A stretch of DNA of 64,000 bases from Hyaloscypha bicolor E (lineage: Eukaryota > Ascomycota > Leotiomycetes > Helotiales > Hyaloscyphaceae), in contig NW_020194684.1 in NCBI RefSeq assembly GCF_002865645.1, forward strand, positions 3,945,952-4,009,951. The letters run 5' to 3'. Positions 1-12,403 of this stretch are shown piece by piece. Both the position numbers and the translations under genes were made by a program. Position 1 is the first letter of the stretch. Each line of letters begins with the position of its first letter. The notes below the pieces were generated by a model, which did no database searches, had not been told where the DNA came from, and saw nothing but the letters and a program-made list of their open reading frames with translations.

Positions 1-348
1 GACATGGTGGTGATTGATGTGGGGAGAGATGTTGCGACTAGCCGCGGTTGACTTTTGGAGACGCGATTTTCTTGGAGATCTGTGAAGCTTTGGAGCTAAA
101 ATGCGGCCGCTTGAACCCTGCCCCTGAGTCAACGTCATGCAAGTGCGAGTGTGAGGCAGAGGGGAGTTCCGACGAATTCGGACAAGCTATATTCATGCCA
201 TAAATTAGGGTGAAGAAAAAAGAATTTTACCCCCGGATTCAGACCAATATTGTCCCAATGGCCATGTATAGTCTCCAATTATAGAACATCCGCCTCCTTT
301 TCTTTCTGGATACTGTTCGTCTTCTCGCAACCATCTCGATCGTCCTCC
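1..348. other. 5' flank of the sphingomyelinase gene
   Basis: No coding region is recognised here. The stretch is ordinary mixed-composition sequence upstream of the first gene and presumably carries its promoter and 5' leader. I see no convincing TATA element. Confidence 0.4.
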
Positions 349-1915
349 ATGAGTCCAACTTCAGCGACGACAACGGTGATGGACTCCTTGATGCCAACAG
401 AGATCAACGTGATCACCCTCAACTGCTGGGGCTTGAAATTCATCTCGAAGTGGCGCAACGAACGGCTGGTGGAAATCGGGAAACGCATTGCAACCGTAGA
501 TCCCGTTCCCCAGATCGTCGGCTTACAAGAATGCTGGACGCAGCAAGACTACCAATGCATACGGAAAGAAACGAAAGACATTCTGCCGTATGGGAAGTTC
601 TATCACAGTGGTATATTTGGTGGCGGACTGGCAATACTGTCGAAATGGCCGATTGAAGAGAGCAGTATGGTCCGGTATCCTCTGAATGGAAGACCAACTG
701 CTTTCTTTAGAGGCGATTGGTATGTGGGGAAAGGCGTTGCGTGTGCGAGGATACGGTACGGTGCTGGGCTGAAGGATGTAGTGGAGGTCTTCACCACGCA
801 TGTAAGTGAAGTGTCACTTTTGTGAAGTGAATTCTAGCTAACCTTCGCAGCTTCACGCACCCTACGAAAAGGAACCAAACGACTCATACATCTGTCATCG
901 GACAGCTCAAGCATGGGAAATCGCAAAACTGATGCGTGGGGCTGCAGAACGGGGGCATCTTGTCCTTGGACTTGGAGATTTCAACATGATACCTATGTCT
1001 CTGGCTCACAAGCTGCTTAGCACACATGCTCCAGTCCGCGACATCTGGATGCTCTTGCACCCAGACTGTTCACTTGGTGCCGCAGAAGACCCAGTTGAGA
1101 AAGCACGCCGTCGACCTATTCCCACCGCAGACATCAATATTCTCGAGAATGGCGCCACTTGCGACAGCGTTCTGAATACCTGGCGATGGAATAAAGGACA
1201 GCAGAGGCTGGTCGGATTGAATAAACCGACCATCGAAGTTCCAGGAGACAGGATAGATATCAGAGCCAAACGTCTCGACTATATCTTCGCCAGCACAGCT
1301 TTCGACCCCACTCGGCCTGAACAAGGAGGATGGATCGTCAAGACCGCCAAAGTCGGCATGCTCTACCGGCACCCAGACCTAGGATGTTCCCTCAGCGATC
1401 ACTTCTCCGTCGAGTGTACGCTAATTCACACACGGGCCATCGAAGAAGAAGGCTCCAGCAACCAAGACGAAGATCTAGCCGTCGACAGAGGAGCTTTCCT
1501 CCAATCCCCCGCAACCAGTGAATTCCGCACGCACCATTCGCAGCTAAACCACACTTCACCGTCCTACCTACCCGTCGCAATATACGATGAGATCCTCGCT
1601 ATGATTAAAAAATACCAACTTCGGGAACGTATGCAACGCCGTCTACGGCTAAGCCATTTCGTTGGCTCTGTCTTCATCAGTATCGGCTGTTTCATCGCTG
1701 TTTGGTGGAGCCCCAGGAATTTCGTGGCGTTTATATTGATGTTGTTGAGTACGTTAGGACTTTTTGCTGGAGTTATTGATGGCTTGATTGGCGGCTTGTT
1801 TGTAGGGAGTGAGATTAGAGCGTTGAAGGAATTTGAGTGGGAGATTAGTAATGCAAGAGCGGCGGCAGGGGGCGAACCAAATGTTTTGCAGGAACTGGGT
1901 GTTAAGGATTGGTAA
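349..1915 (+). CDS. ISC1: Neutral sphingomyelinase / inositol phosphosphingolipid phospholipase C (ISC1-type)
   Basis: The gene has two exons, 349-801 and 851-1915, joined in phase 0 across a 49-bp GTAAGT...CGCAG intron, giving about 505 residues. The endonuclease/exonuclease/phosphatase fold is evident from VITLNCWGL near the N-terminus, IVGLQECW, GIFGGGLAILSKWPI, the metal-binding LGDFNMIP in exon 2, DYIFAS and the catalytic LSDHF histidine motif. Two hydrophobic segments near the C-terminus (SVFISIGCFIAVWW and FILMLLSTLGLFAGVIDG) would anchor it in a membrane, as in yeast Isc1. The family hydrolyses inositol phosphosphingolipids to ceramide. The ATG at 349 was chosen because it is the first ATG giving a family-like N-terminus; upstream codons in frame also lack a stop. 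It is followed by the SNF2 gene in the same direction. Confidence 0.9.
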
Positions 1916-2529
1916 AGGGTGTGGCATGGCATTTGAAAGGAAAATGGGCCTATGGTGATGAGAACATGTTGCAACTTGAGCTGAATTGTCTCTTGCCCCC
2001 TTGTAGAAAAGACATTCTCTGCAAGCATTCACTGTCCGATCACGCTATTCCTGTTGTGTCTAGTTTGGTAGTTGACTTTTTACAAAGGAGGAAAATATGA
2101 TACTGTTAACGCTCCTTTCATTTCACAGACCCAACTGGTACATTTTGCAAACCCTCAAAAAAGGGGGCAGGAGCGGCCTACCCACGTGACTCTAAGATAA
2201 GCTTTCGAAAGCTTCTTATCGACCTGCATTAGCGCGGTTCCGGAATGAATAGTTCATCTTGCTCGGCTCCCCTCCATCTTTCTTACGGAACAAGGCTAAG
2301 GCGGGACTATTGTTCTGCCTGTTGTCAATGACAATTTTCATATTTGCTATTTATTGTATCTACCATTGTATTATGTCGCATCATTGACCATCTAGAACTT
2401 TCACATTTCCCTGAGCAAGTGCTTTCTTCACCTTCGCTGCCTAGTCCTCCGCAACCTCCGCATCCTCCACACAGCAACCATCCCAAAAACTACGCCTGCA
2501 CATCTGCGAATCAACATCTGGTGAGAGTC
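1916..2529. other. Intergenic region upstream of the SNF2 gene
   Basis: No gene is seen in this 614-bp stretch. It contains a CACGTG E-box at 2183-2188 and, just downstream, a near-perfect palindrome at 2196-2220 with GATAAG/CTTATC arms. Both sit 310-350 bp before the SNF2 start codon and could be regulatory. Confidence 0.5.
2196..2220. promoter_or_regulatory. Palindromic site with two GATA motifs
   Basis: A 25-bp inverted repeat begins GATAAG and ends CTTATC, with an AGCTTTCGAAAGCT core. GATA motifs are bound by fungal GATA factors (AreA/Nit2-like), and an adjacent CACGTG lies at 2183. A regulatory role is inferred from symmetry and position only. Confidence 0.35.
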
Positions 2530-5500
2530 ATGGCGCCAATGGACCAGAACGAACGATCTGCCAAGCGGCAGAAGCTAGCTTCTGACGAAAGCTCTGGTTT
2601 GAATGATGAGGCATTCTTTCAAGCTCGACCGGATGATACTTCCACTTTCAATGTATGATTCTTTCGCTTGATCTCTTATGTTCTCCCTGAATTTTAACTG
2701 TATCACTGCTAAATATTTGACAGCATGAAAAAGAGTCTTCCGCGTTCAACATCTCTTCGTCACCCCTCACCTCCTCTTCCGCCCTCGTCCCCGTCCCCGA
2801 CGACTTTATCCTCGACATATCGAAATATATACCGGCCGGTTGCGTCCGAATGGAGAGACAGGACTGTGGCATATCACCTGAACTGTGGGCTTCTTGCGAT
2901 ACCTGGCATGCGTTTGCGCACCCCCGAGATGTATTCAACACTCGGGATGGACCATTCATCGTCAACGCTCTTCAACAGAAATTGTTCAGCTCAGCAACTC
3001 TGCACAATTACATTGGAATCCACTACGCTGGATGGGTGAGAATGGAGTTCAAGGCACGGGACCAAGATTGCGGACAAGTGCGAGTCTACGTCCTTCCAGA
3101 TGATATCGGCAGAAGCGTGATCGAGCGAGAAGAGAAATCATTACGAAAAGCACTCCACTCATTGTTGGCGCAACTTGACATCTCCAAACACACATGGATC
3201 GGCGAACGGTCTCGCGAAACACCAATTATGCACATTGATTCGTCTCTCGATCTGGGGATCCAAGATCAGCCTTCACTCTTCTATCTCTTCAATACTCTAC
3301 CATCACCCAAACCAAATCTGGACGTGGTCACAGACAGATACGCCAACGATGCGATGTACAGAATCTTGAACAGTGACATTGCAGGCCTAAAGACCCAGAT
3401 GTATAACTATCAGCGCCGCTCAGCAGCACTGATGCTCCAGCGCGAGACCAATCCTGCCCAGATTATCGACCCACGTCTGAGAATCTTGGTAGATCAGCGA
3501 GGCGATGCATGGTATTGTGATTTGGATGCGGGTTCTTGCCTTCGACAACCGCGGACTTTCGAGGCTCCCAAAGGAGGAATCTGCGCCGAAACTATGGGTC
3601 TTGGAAAGACTCTGATCTGCCTTGCTTTGATTCTTGCAACTCGAGATACATCGTCTCAAATCCCGGCTGAGCACTCGGTTGGAACCATTCCAGTTCGCCC
3701 AAAGACCGGATCCTTGTTGGATATGGCAGCTGATACCATTGGTCGTACCGGAACTCCTTGGAAGACTGAGCTTGCACGCATGGAAGCCGACGGCTCTGAT
3801 TTTTCAAAATGCCGCGAAGCTCTTAAAAGTCATGCTGGCCACTACTTTCTTCCTTCCCCTGCCCCGCGCAGGGAGTCACGAAAACCTAGAGTTATCCCTC
3901 CCCGCAAAATATGGCTCACCAGTGCAACAATTGTTGTCGTTCCAACGAATTTGGTGCAACAGTGGCTTCACGAAATCCAGAAACATACGACTGGTCTCAA
4001 AGTCCTTACGATGAATGACCTCTCCATCCCACTCCCTTCTTCCGAAGATCTTGCGGAATATGACATCCTTCTGTTCAGCAAGCAGCGTTTTGAGAAGGAA
4101 GCGACATTAATGGCGGAGACAAGCGAGGATTCTCGAACTCGTTTGGCTAGGCTAGAGGACGATCTACTCCGTGACCATGCAGGCTTGGCAATAGCGCCAA
4201 CTGTGGAGACCTATCACTCTCCATTAAAGAACCTGCATTTCAAGCGATTGATCGTTGACGAAGGCCACACGTTTGGAAATTCTTCATCCAGCTCAAGGAC
4301 TGAAGCCGTGACCGTTGTGGAATTCTTACAGCTGTCCGCACGGTGGATTGTGTCTGGAACTCCTACCCAAGGTTTGTACGGAGCAGAGGTTGCCATCGGC
4401 CATTCTGAAAGTTCCTCTGTCTCGGCCACTCCTCTCGAGGAAAACGATTTTGACAATTCGAATCTTCTCACTAAGGCTTTTCCATATTTGTCTGATCTTT
4501 CAGAATCCGATGCATCCCCTCAGACCTCCAAGAAACGAGAGGCAATGTTCTTCAAACAAGAGCGGAAAGATTTGGAGAAGTTGGGCAACATCGCCACCGT
4601 TTTCTTGAAAGCTCGGCCGTGGGCAAATTCTTGCGACGACAAAGACCATGCATCTTGGTCCCAGCATGTAATGCAACCAAGACATGGCTCGAAGAGTCGA
4701 GGGAATACGGATTGTCTGAAGGCAACATTGGAGGGAATGATCATACGCCACCGTCCCGACGACGTTCTCCTCGATATTGCTCTTCCTCCGCTCCATCAAA
4801 CGATTGTCTATCTCGAAGGCTCAATACAGAATAAGCTATCTCTCAACACCTTCTCCATGATGGTCACTTCCAATGCGGTCACTTCGGAACGAAGGGATGC
4901 CGATTACTTCTTCCACCCACGTCAGCGAAAGGCTTTACTCCAACTCGTCGCTAACCTACGCCAGGCATCCTTCTTCTGGTCCGGTTTTGAATCCGAACAT
5001 GTGCGAAATACTGTTGAGATTGCCAAGAAGTTCTTGGAAGAGAAGAAGGTGCCGATCACTCTAGCAGACGAGGTCTTACTGGATGAAGCTATCAAGGCCG
5101 GAGAAGCTGTCCTCGCAAATGAAATATCTCAGACGATTTGTAAGTATCATGAAATGCCTATGTATATTCAGAACGAGTTTGCGGACGACGTCAGAAAGGC
5201 ATGGGCTCTCGATTCTCAACCGCTTAATCCGACTTTAATGGGAGCCACTATGGTCCACTCAGCCCAGAAATTTGTCGAATCACAGTTATGGAAGGAGGAT
5301 CCGATGGATGGCCTGCTCCAGGCAGGTGAAGAGTCGATGAAAGCTGCTTTTGAAGGAATTTCGCAACCGAGCAACCCTCCTCCCAAGAAGAAGTCGACCA
5401 AAAATGCACGAAAGAAGGCTGCAGAAGTTGCACCAACCTTAGCAGGTGGCGTTAGTGTTGGTGATGCGCTCAGTCCTCGACGTACTCGAAGCGGGATAGT

Positions 5501-6548
5501 TCGCCAAGCTCCTTCATCCACTCCTTCATCAGCTGTTCTTGAATCATTGACCAACACTGTCACGAGCAATGGTATCGAAGCCACAAGCAGTTCGTCAGAA
5601 CATGATCTCAAAGCTGCAGAGACCATGCAAGCTACACCGAAGATGCCATCCAAGCCAAAGTCTATTCTGAAAAAGTCGCCCAAAGTGACCATAGCCGGAA
5701 AGCTTGACCCTTCGTTGCCACTTACCTCGACCTCGATCGTTTCGACCGCATCTACCAAGCTCTCCTACTTGATGGATAAAGTTCTGCTTCATCAACAGGA
5801 TGAAAAGATTCTCGTCTTTTATGAGGCAGACAACGTCGCCTATTATATCGCCCAAGCCCTCGAATGCCTCGGAATCAAGCATCTCATCTACGCCAAGTCG
5901 CTTTCATCCGCCCGCCGCGCCCAGTACGTCGTAACATTCAACCAATCCCGAGTCTTCCGTGTTCTCCTCATGGATGTCTCCCAAGCTGCCTTTGGCCTCG
6001 ACATGTCCTCCGCCTCCCGCGTCTACTTCGTCAACCCCGTTTTCTCACCCCAAGTCGAAGCTCAAGCCGTAAAGCGCGCCCACCGAATCGGGCAGGCGAA
6101 ACCCGTGTATGTCGAGACTCTCGTCCTGAAAGGCAGCATCGAGGAAGTCATTGTGGAAAGACGAAAGGACATGTCAACCGAGGAGCACAATAAGTGCAAA
6201 TCTATCCTGGATGATCAGACGATGTATGATTGGATTAAAAACGTCCGTTTTCAGCCGATTCCCGAGGAGGAGGTTTCGGGGCCTGAGCAGATGGCGAAGC
6301 TTAAGACGAAGCAGCTGGTGTTTGGGAGAGGTGCGGGGGCGAAGGGTGATTATGATCCTGATGAGGATCTGGTGTTTGGGGAGGGGTATGCGAAGGCGAA
6401 GGAGGGGAAGGGAAAGCGTAGAGCCGCGGCGAAGGGGAAGGGGAAGAGGACTGCGGCCGTTGCATTTGCTGAAGGGCTATCAGCCGAAATGCCAGGGAGC
6501 CTGCAAGATGCAGATGGCAACGCGGCATCGGGTATGCCGCTCTTGTAA
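2530..6548 (+). CDS. SNF2-family DNA-dependent ATPase/helicase
   Basis: Exons 2530-2652 and 2724-6548 are joined in phase 0 across a 71-bp intron, giving about 1315 residues. The SNF2 N-terminal ATPase lobe has a Walker A motif (AETMGLGKT, near residue 330), the DEGH box (RLIVDEGHTF, near 552) and motif III (WIVSGTPTQGL). The C-terminal helicase lobe (about 1054-1170) has KILVFYE, LLMDVSQAAFGLD and the diagnostic VKRAHRIGQAKPVYV. The two lobes are separated by a long insert containing low-complexity P/S/K-rich sequence. No RING finger is visible in the insert, unlike Rad5/Rad16/SHPRH relatives, so the precise subfamily is unresolved. The C-terminus is Lys/Arg/Gly-rich. It probably acts in chromatin remodelling or repair in the nucleus. 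It is convergent with the NADH dehydrogenase gene, about 250 bp away. Confidence 0.88.
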
Positions 6549-6794
6549 ACTTGTATGATAGAGATGAATTTATGGGCTCGAGCTTTTTATCACGCATTCT
6601 AAATGTCCTATGAACTTTATGAACACCACGTCTTATTCTTTTCAATTATTCTCGAAGCCCGGAACGGACCACTCCAAATGTGCCACTAAACCCACCAAGG
6701 TCCAAATCTGTTGCCCCCCTAATGTCCCACAACACACATAACATCAAAATTTCCAAGATAATAATACGGACCTGAGTCTTCCGTTTACACTATA

Positions 6795-8536
6795 CTACCG
6801 TCTAGCAATCTCCCTCCCATCAAATTTATTCATAACCCAAACCAACACAATCATACACCGCCGTCTCCAACTCCTCGTCCACTCCAAACTGCCACTCCTC
6901 CACGCAAGCCAAGCCCCCTTCCCCGTCCACTCACCACCTCCATCCACAACACCATCCTTCCTTCCAATGTAAGCACTAACGCTCTCGGATGGTACTTAAA
7001 ACCTTCTTCTTCCATTCCTTTCCCATCCGCTTTGCGATACTCAATCTCGTTGAGATGTTTGGCAAGCCATTCTGCCTTCTGAAGCGCAACTTCTGCTGTG
7101 GGAGGAAGAGCATTGCCCTCGATGTCCGCTGCGTCACCAAGTGCATACACACCCTCAACAATTCCTTCCTCTTTGTCAGGTTTCAACACCCTCAGCCATT
7201 TATCGGTAAACACCCTCTGCATAGCCCCTTCACTTTTCTTCACATCCAAATTTTCCACCAAAGAAGTAGCTTTGTTCCCCGCACACCAAACCGCCACCCC
7301 AAACTTGACTTCCCCCTCATCCTTGACTTCCATAACACCCCGCTCAAACCCCTTAATCTCCCTCTTCGTGCAAACACGGACGTCTCTGCGACGGAACTTC
7401 TCCATCGCGTACTCGCTCAATTTTTCTCCGAATTGGCCGAGCATGCGATCCGCAACATCGTATACGGAGATCGTGGGAAGGCCTTGGAGATCAGGATAGA
7501 TCCTCAGCAAATGGCCATGAACCAACTCATCAATCTCAGCTGCAAGCTCCACACCCGTCGGCCCACCCCCAACAATAACGAAATGCAGCAGCTCCTTCTT
7601 CTTTGCCTCCTCATAAACTGGCAGACTTGCCAATTCAAAACAATCCAATATACTTTCTCTCAGCCTCATCGCATCCTGAACAGACTTCATCGTGAGACAG
7701 CAATCCAGCACTCCAGGCGTGCCAAAGGTATTCGTTTCGCTCCCAGGCGCTAAGATCAATGTATCATAGCCTATCTCAAATTCTCCGTCCCCTTCGTGCC
7801 ACTCCCCACCCTCCCCCTCTCTATCTTTCTCCCCAGGCACTCCATCAGCAGCAGCGAGCCTCGCATTCCCATTACTCCCCACCACAGCTCTACACCAAAC
7901 TCTTCTCCCCCCAAGATCCACCCGCTCCACCTTCACCTGATACTTCACTAGCTGCCCCGCGTTTCCCAACCGTCTCACCGGCTCCTCCGCGATCCTGAAG
8001 TCGAAGATGCCGCATGCTGCTGAGGCGAGGAGGGGCGTGAGGGCCATGGTGCGGTGGGGCGAGAGGAGGACGATTTGATGGGTGGTGGAGATGGGAGAAG
8101 AGGAGAGGCGTTGGGCGAGGGTGAAGCCTGACCAGCCGGTGCCAAGGATGAGGATCCGAGGCTTCGCGGGTAGAGGAGGGGGAGGGGAGGAGGATGAGGA
8201 CGATTGTTTGGAGTATTTTGAAGGGGTTGATGCGGAGGAGGTGGAGAGGGAGCATTTAGAGGACGGTGGTGAGGTGGGTGCTGGTGAGGAGCGGAGGGAG
8301 GAGTTTTGGGAGCGTGTTGTAGGTGCCATTTTTCTTCGTATGGAAAGGTAACATGGATCAAATTGCTGTCTGATATAAAATGGCGAGCTCGAAATACCGG
8401 AATAATAAAGATCTTGCCTTCCCGGGTTGATGGTAGACGTCGAAATGGTGGAGAGGAAATAGGTCAGCCTCGTCTGCACGGCTTTTGAAGCAGAGGAAAC
8501 ACTAAAATTACGCAAGGCAGTTTCAGCTCTGGACAT
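6795..8536 (-). CDS. Type-II NADH dehydrogenase (NDH-2/AIF-like FAD oxidoreductase), apparent C-terminal frameshift
   Basis: The protein has an FAD-binding ILGTGWSGFTLAQRL motif, LSPHRTMALTPLLASAACG, an ILAPGS segment, the NAD(H) motif FVIVGGGPTGVELAAEI and the second FAD contact VYALGDAAD, all in the order of rotenone-insensitive NADH:ubiquinone oxidoreductases. The open frame continues to 6851 with an unfamiliar tail. However, from about 6974 the adjacent frame encodes the family's conserved end (AYIGRKDG, then GKGAWLAWRSG, a hydrophobic helix and FDGREIARR) and stops at 6795. The two halves align without a length gap if one base is missing near 6974-6982, and I see no usable intron. The start is uncertain: ATG at 8536 gives a Ser/Arg-rich mitochondrial-type leader, while ATG at 8329 omits it. 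Confidence 0.8.
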
Positions 8537-9062
8537 CACAGGAACGCAACCCGATTCTTGAGACACGGAGAATGAGTCGAAGAAAGAGTAGTAATCACGA
8601 TTGGAAATTTCTCAGAGGTCGAAGGAAACTTAATCCATTAGCCTCGTCGGTCGAAAGTCCTGACGGCATCGACACTTCTTAGCCCAACTAGCGAGATCAG
8701 GAACACAACGATCGGATTGACCAATGCAGTTCGATTTACATGGGGAATAGTGACACTAAGATGAACAAGGAATGGAACGAAACTTCGAGGCTGCTATGAA
8801 GACTGGGGGATTGCTCCCTGGGATCGCAAACGTCCTCGTCATATTCAGTCACGTGCGATCGACTGGACCACAGGCTATGTCATACAGGCTTTATTTTCCT
8901 CCTTACCTAGCTCTCTCAGTCCGGAGGTCCTTAGACTCTAACGGACACATGTCAGAAGGGCTACCGCCACATAACGCCCCTCCTAAATCCCGAGTTCGCC
9001 AGCAAAGTAATCCCGCTCCAACGCAAGCGATGCTCGACAACATGTACCAAAATCGCACAACA
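8537..9062. other. Intergenic region between the NDH-2 gene and cullin
   Basis: This region between two minus-strand genes serves as the upstream flank of the NADH dehydrogenase and the 3' flank of cullin. No coding or repeat feature is supported. Confidence 0.4.
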
Positions 9063-11751
9063 TTATGCCAGATATGCATACGTAGAAACCTCCGCACCCT
9101 CAACTCGCTCTAGATACTCCCGCTCGATCAAGCTCTCCACTCGTCTCTTCATCATGCCAACGTCTGGCTTAAATCGTGTTGCCAGTTGGCCAATGACCTC
9201 GCTGAATAGGTGGGTGTGGGCGAGGGTTTTCCGTGCTCTGAGTTTTGTTAGCGTTTTCAAAGTTATGAGAGTTGAGGAAACTTACTTCATAATCCGTACA
9301 ATCACAGTGTCAATGACGTTGCCTCTGTGCTCGTCATTTCTGTCTTCGGTGTCCTTGCGCTCTTCCTCTCCTTCAACTCTATTTACTGCTCCCAGCATTA
9401 CAGGGGCCTTGATCTTGACGGCCTTACTAGTGAAGCTCGCGTTGAATCCGAACTTATCTCCCGGCTTTGGAAGGTCTTTATTCGCAGGATCCTTGGTCAG
9501 AACCTTTGCCTTGGGATTGACAGCCAAAGTGTGGAGGATGCGTGCAAGGTCCTGAGGGGGAATGTTGGTGCGAGACTGGATTTCCTCGAAGGATAATGTC
9601 TCGCCTTCGGCGAGGTCATTGAACAGAAGGAGGACAACCATTCCGTATGTAGGGACGTTAATCTCATGTCGTCGCTCACGACTCAGAATGCCCTCCTTTC
9701 CAGGAATCTTGGGGAACACACAACGCATATCGGCACTACCAAGGAATCCCAACCAGGTCAACATTCGACCATTCCGCTCCTTGAGGTAGAAGGCCTTGAA
9801 TGACTCCTGAAGAAGATGAATCTCGTTTGGCCAAGTGCAGGGTATTTGGGTTCCATCGTCACGCCGCGAGTTGTTACCACCCATTGACTCCATCGGCCAA
9901 TAATTCGTGGTCAAGACATTGATTCCTAGATCGATTTGCTTTCTGTCGAGATCGCCAAGATTCTGGATATGAGTGCGGTAGCCGGATGTGAGATCTTCGG
10001 ACATGGTCATATCCTTGAACATGCCCTCGAGCTTAGTGGTGAAAGCGTTACCTATCTCGAGTTTCATCCTCGAAATCATTTGTCTCTCAACATCTGCGCT
10101 CTCCGACTTGCCGTGCAGTAAGCGGCGAGCCAAGTGCTTCTTGTAGTACCTCTCAAACATATCCTTATCCTGGATATATCGAAGAAGCGTCGTCGCCTTG
10201 TCAAGTACGGCATCAATCTCCGCTTCAGTCTTGCCCTTGATGCCACCCTTGAGATTATTGTCGATAAATAGCGAGACATACTCAGAGCAACGGGGGAACT
10301 CGTTGATGAAGTCGGAGAAGCTCTTTGTAAGTGCGGTCTGTAGAATGAGATCTTCATTCATGCACTTCTTCCACATACTATCGAATTTATCTTTCAATGT
10401 CAAGACATCATCCACCCATCGTATGGCAGCTGCTGTTTGCTTGGCCGCAGCAGATTGCTGCCTTGGTGCCTTTGACTTGTCAGCGCCTTCAGCTGCTTCG
10501 CCATCCTCAGCTGCTCCGGCGACATTTGAGAAATCCGTATTGATGATCATCTTATTGATCTCGGATCCTAGTTCTCGGACTCGTTCTGATAAAGCCTGCT
10601 TCAATGGCTCCTTGGATTGGTCGACTCGTGAGATCAGTTGGTAAAGGAGGGTCAAGTCTTCGTAGCGATCGTTCTCAATCATTACCTTAATGCCACTACC
10701 CTCCATAGCAAGAAATTCGGACAGACGACTACTGATCATCTCAGATTCAATGACCTTGGCAATCTTCTGAGAAGTGAGCATCGATATTGTAGTTTGCGTC
10801 CGAGTCTCCTCTTCGATCAGTCGCTTCTTGGTCTGTCGCAACCAGGTGCTGGCATCCGAATCTCGAAGTAAAGCTGTGCACTCCTTCTGGTAAAACTCTC
10901 TGCTGGCGTTTAGGAAAGCGGGCTCAAAGGTTGTGATATACAACTTTTCGGACTCGTTCTCTTCGTCAGACTCATAAAGACCCTCTAGCATATAAACGCA
11001 TGATCTGACGATCGCCTTATTGATCACATCTCCGTCTCGTTCCATACGAACCATGTCAAGGATAACCGAGTTCAAAATGTCGAAGGTTGTGAGGTCCGAG
11101 CCGGTCAGTTGTGAGCGGAGGATGTGATCTCGGAAAAGGCCCATCGATGTCGTGAAAATCGAGGCTTTGCGATTGTCCGTACAATAAACTCTGTCCATGT
11201 ACATCAAAACGTCCGTGGTCATGTTCATGGTTGTGATGTGGTCCTCCCATGATGTCTTGAGGCCCTTCAGAAACTCTTCTCCGGTCATTCGCCGCTCATT
11301 GGCCGTAATACCAGACACGCCGCCGAGGGTGTTATTGACCAGGTTGGTGGTGATGAGAGTGCGAATCTTCGGCATTACAGAGGTACCGAACCATTGCTCC
11401 TCGAATTCCTTGACCCGGTCATAGAGCTTGTCGCCTTGCTTTTTCAGGACGATTTTGTAGGAAGCTCGGTAAATTTGTTCGAAGGATAGGGTGGAGGCAT
11501 TTTTTGTGTGGATTTCTCGCAAAGCTGATCGCAGAATATCCCACTGCGTTTCAAAATCGCCCGCATCGCTACCGATCATGCCCTGCTCAGAATAACTGTT
11601 AGCTATTGTCTTACTAAAGGATTTCCTGTAAGAAAGTCTCGAGCAAGAGGAAAGGTGACACTCGAGAGCGTGAAAGGAAACTGACATCGCCGCCGAGGCT
11701 CTCCTGTGTTGCATGGTCAAGAGCGCTACTAAACGAGGCCTCAGAAGCCAT
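9063..11751 (-). CDS. CUL3: Cullin-3-type ubiquitin ligase scaffold
   Basis: Three exons are inferred: 11751-11686, 11582-9286 and 9237-9063, with introns of 103 and 48 bp and consistent phases, for about 845 residues. The N-terminus (MASEASFSSALDHATQESLG) joins to DFETQWDILRSALREIH, and the first cullin repeats follow (LSFEQIYRASYKIVL). The cullin homology domain includes YIQDKDMFERYYKKHLARRL, and the winged-helix region is present. The last exon completes the neddylation site, VRIMKARKTL, where the lysine is the expected Nedd8 acceptor, and ends in YAYLA. An internal acidic/Ala-rich insert (near AEDGEAAEGADKSK) is fungal-like. Cullin-3 binds Rbx1 and BTB adaptors to form a ubiquitin ligase. 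It is divergent from the Zim17 gene. Confidence 0.93.
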
Positions 11752-12403
11752 GATTCAAGACTTTCGAATGCCTCAAGAACTGGGCACAGTAGGGAGAGGG
11801 TGTGGTGTTGAGAAAGGAAGTTGTGGAAAGGAGGGGTTCAAATGGTGGGGTGGAAATTCACAACCTACTCTTCTAGGCGGCCTGATCTTCCCTCCCCCTC
11901 GCCCTCGTCCAGAAATCATCTTGTCACTTGTGCTTCACCCCGGTGTCTGAATAAACCTTCCCCAATACCAAAACACGAATATGGCGCGTCGCTTTGTTCG
12001 TTGTGGGCTACAAGGCTGTCGACGTTGCCATGCTTGCGTTTTCTGTGTTTGTCGAAGGTTTCGGTTGTCGAAGAGGGGAGGAAGCAGATCTGCGGGAGAG
12101 ATTTATAAACGAATATCGTCGGCGTAGATAATCCGGGGACCGACGATGTCAGGTCGGGGGGCGAGGTGAATGTTCAACGATTCACTGTTTGTTTCGAGGT
12201 TGAAGGTGGAGCCTATCAATATCTCGTCATGCAGGCCTCGGTCCGTCTTTTCTCCATATGGCTAGCCGGGTGATTTTGCCCCATATTAGCTTTTGGAGGT
12301 TTCGCCGCCTCGCCAACTTGAGAGGTCCAGCGTCAACATCGACAATTTCTTCCTCATACCACAACATAATCCTTCTTTCTGATTGTACAAAAAGAGTCAC
12401 ATA
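11752..12403. other. Divergent intergenic/promoter region, cullin and Zim17
   Basis: About 650 bp separate two head-to-head genes. It should hold both promoters. No further gene is supported. Confidence 0.45.

Noticed and set aside
6961..7010. A short intron explaining the NDH-2 frame change
   Set aside because: The only GT...AG options are about 27 bp or less, too short for a fungal intron, so a one-base frameshift is preferred.
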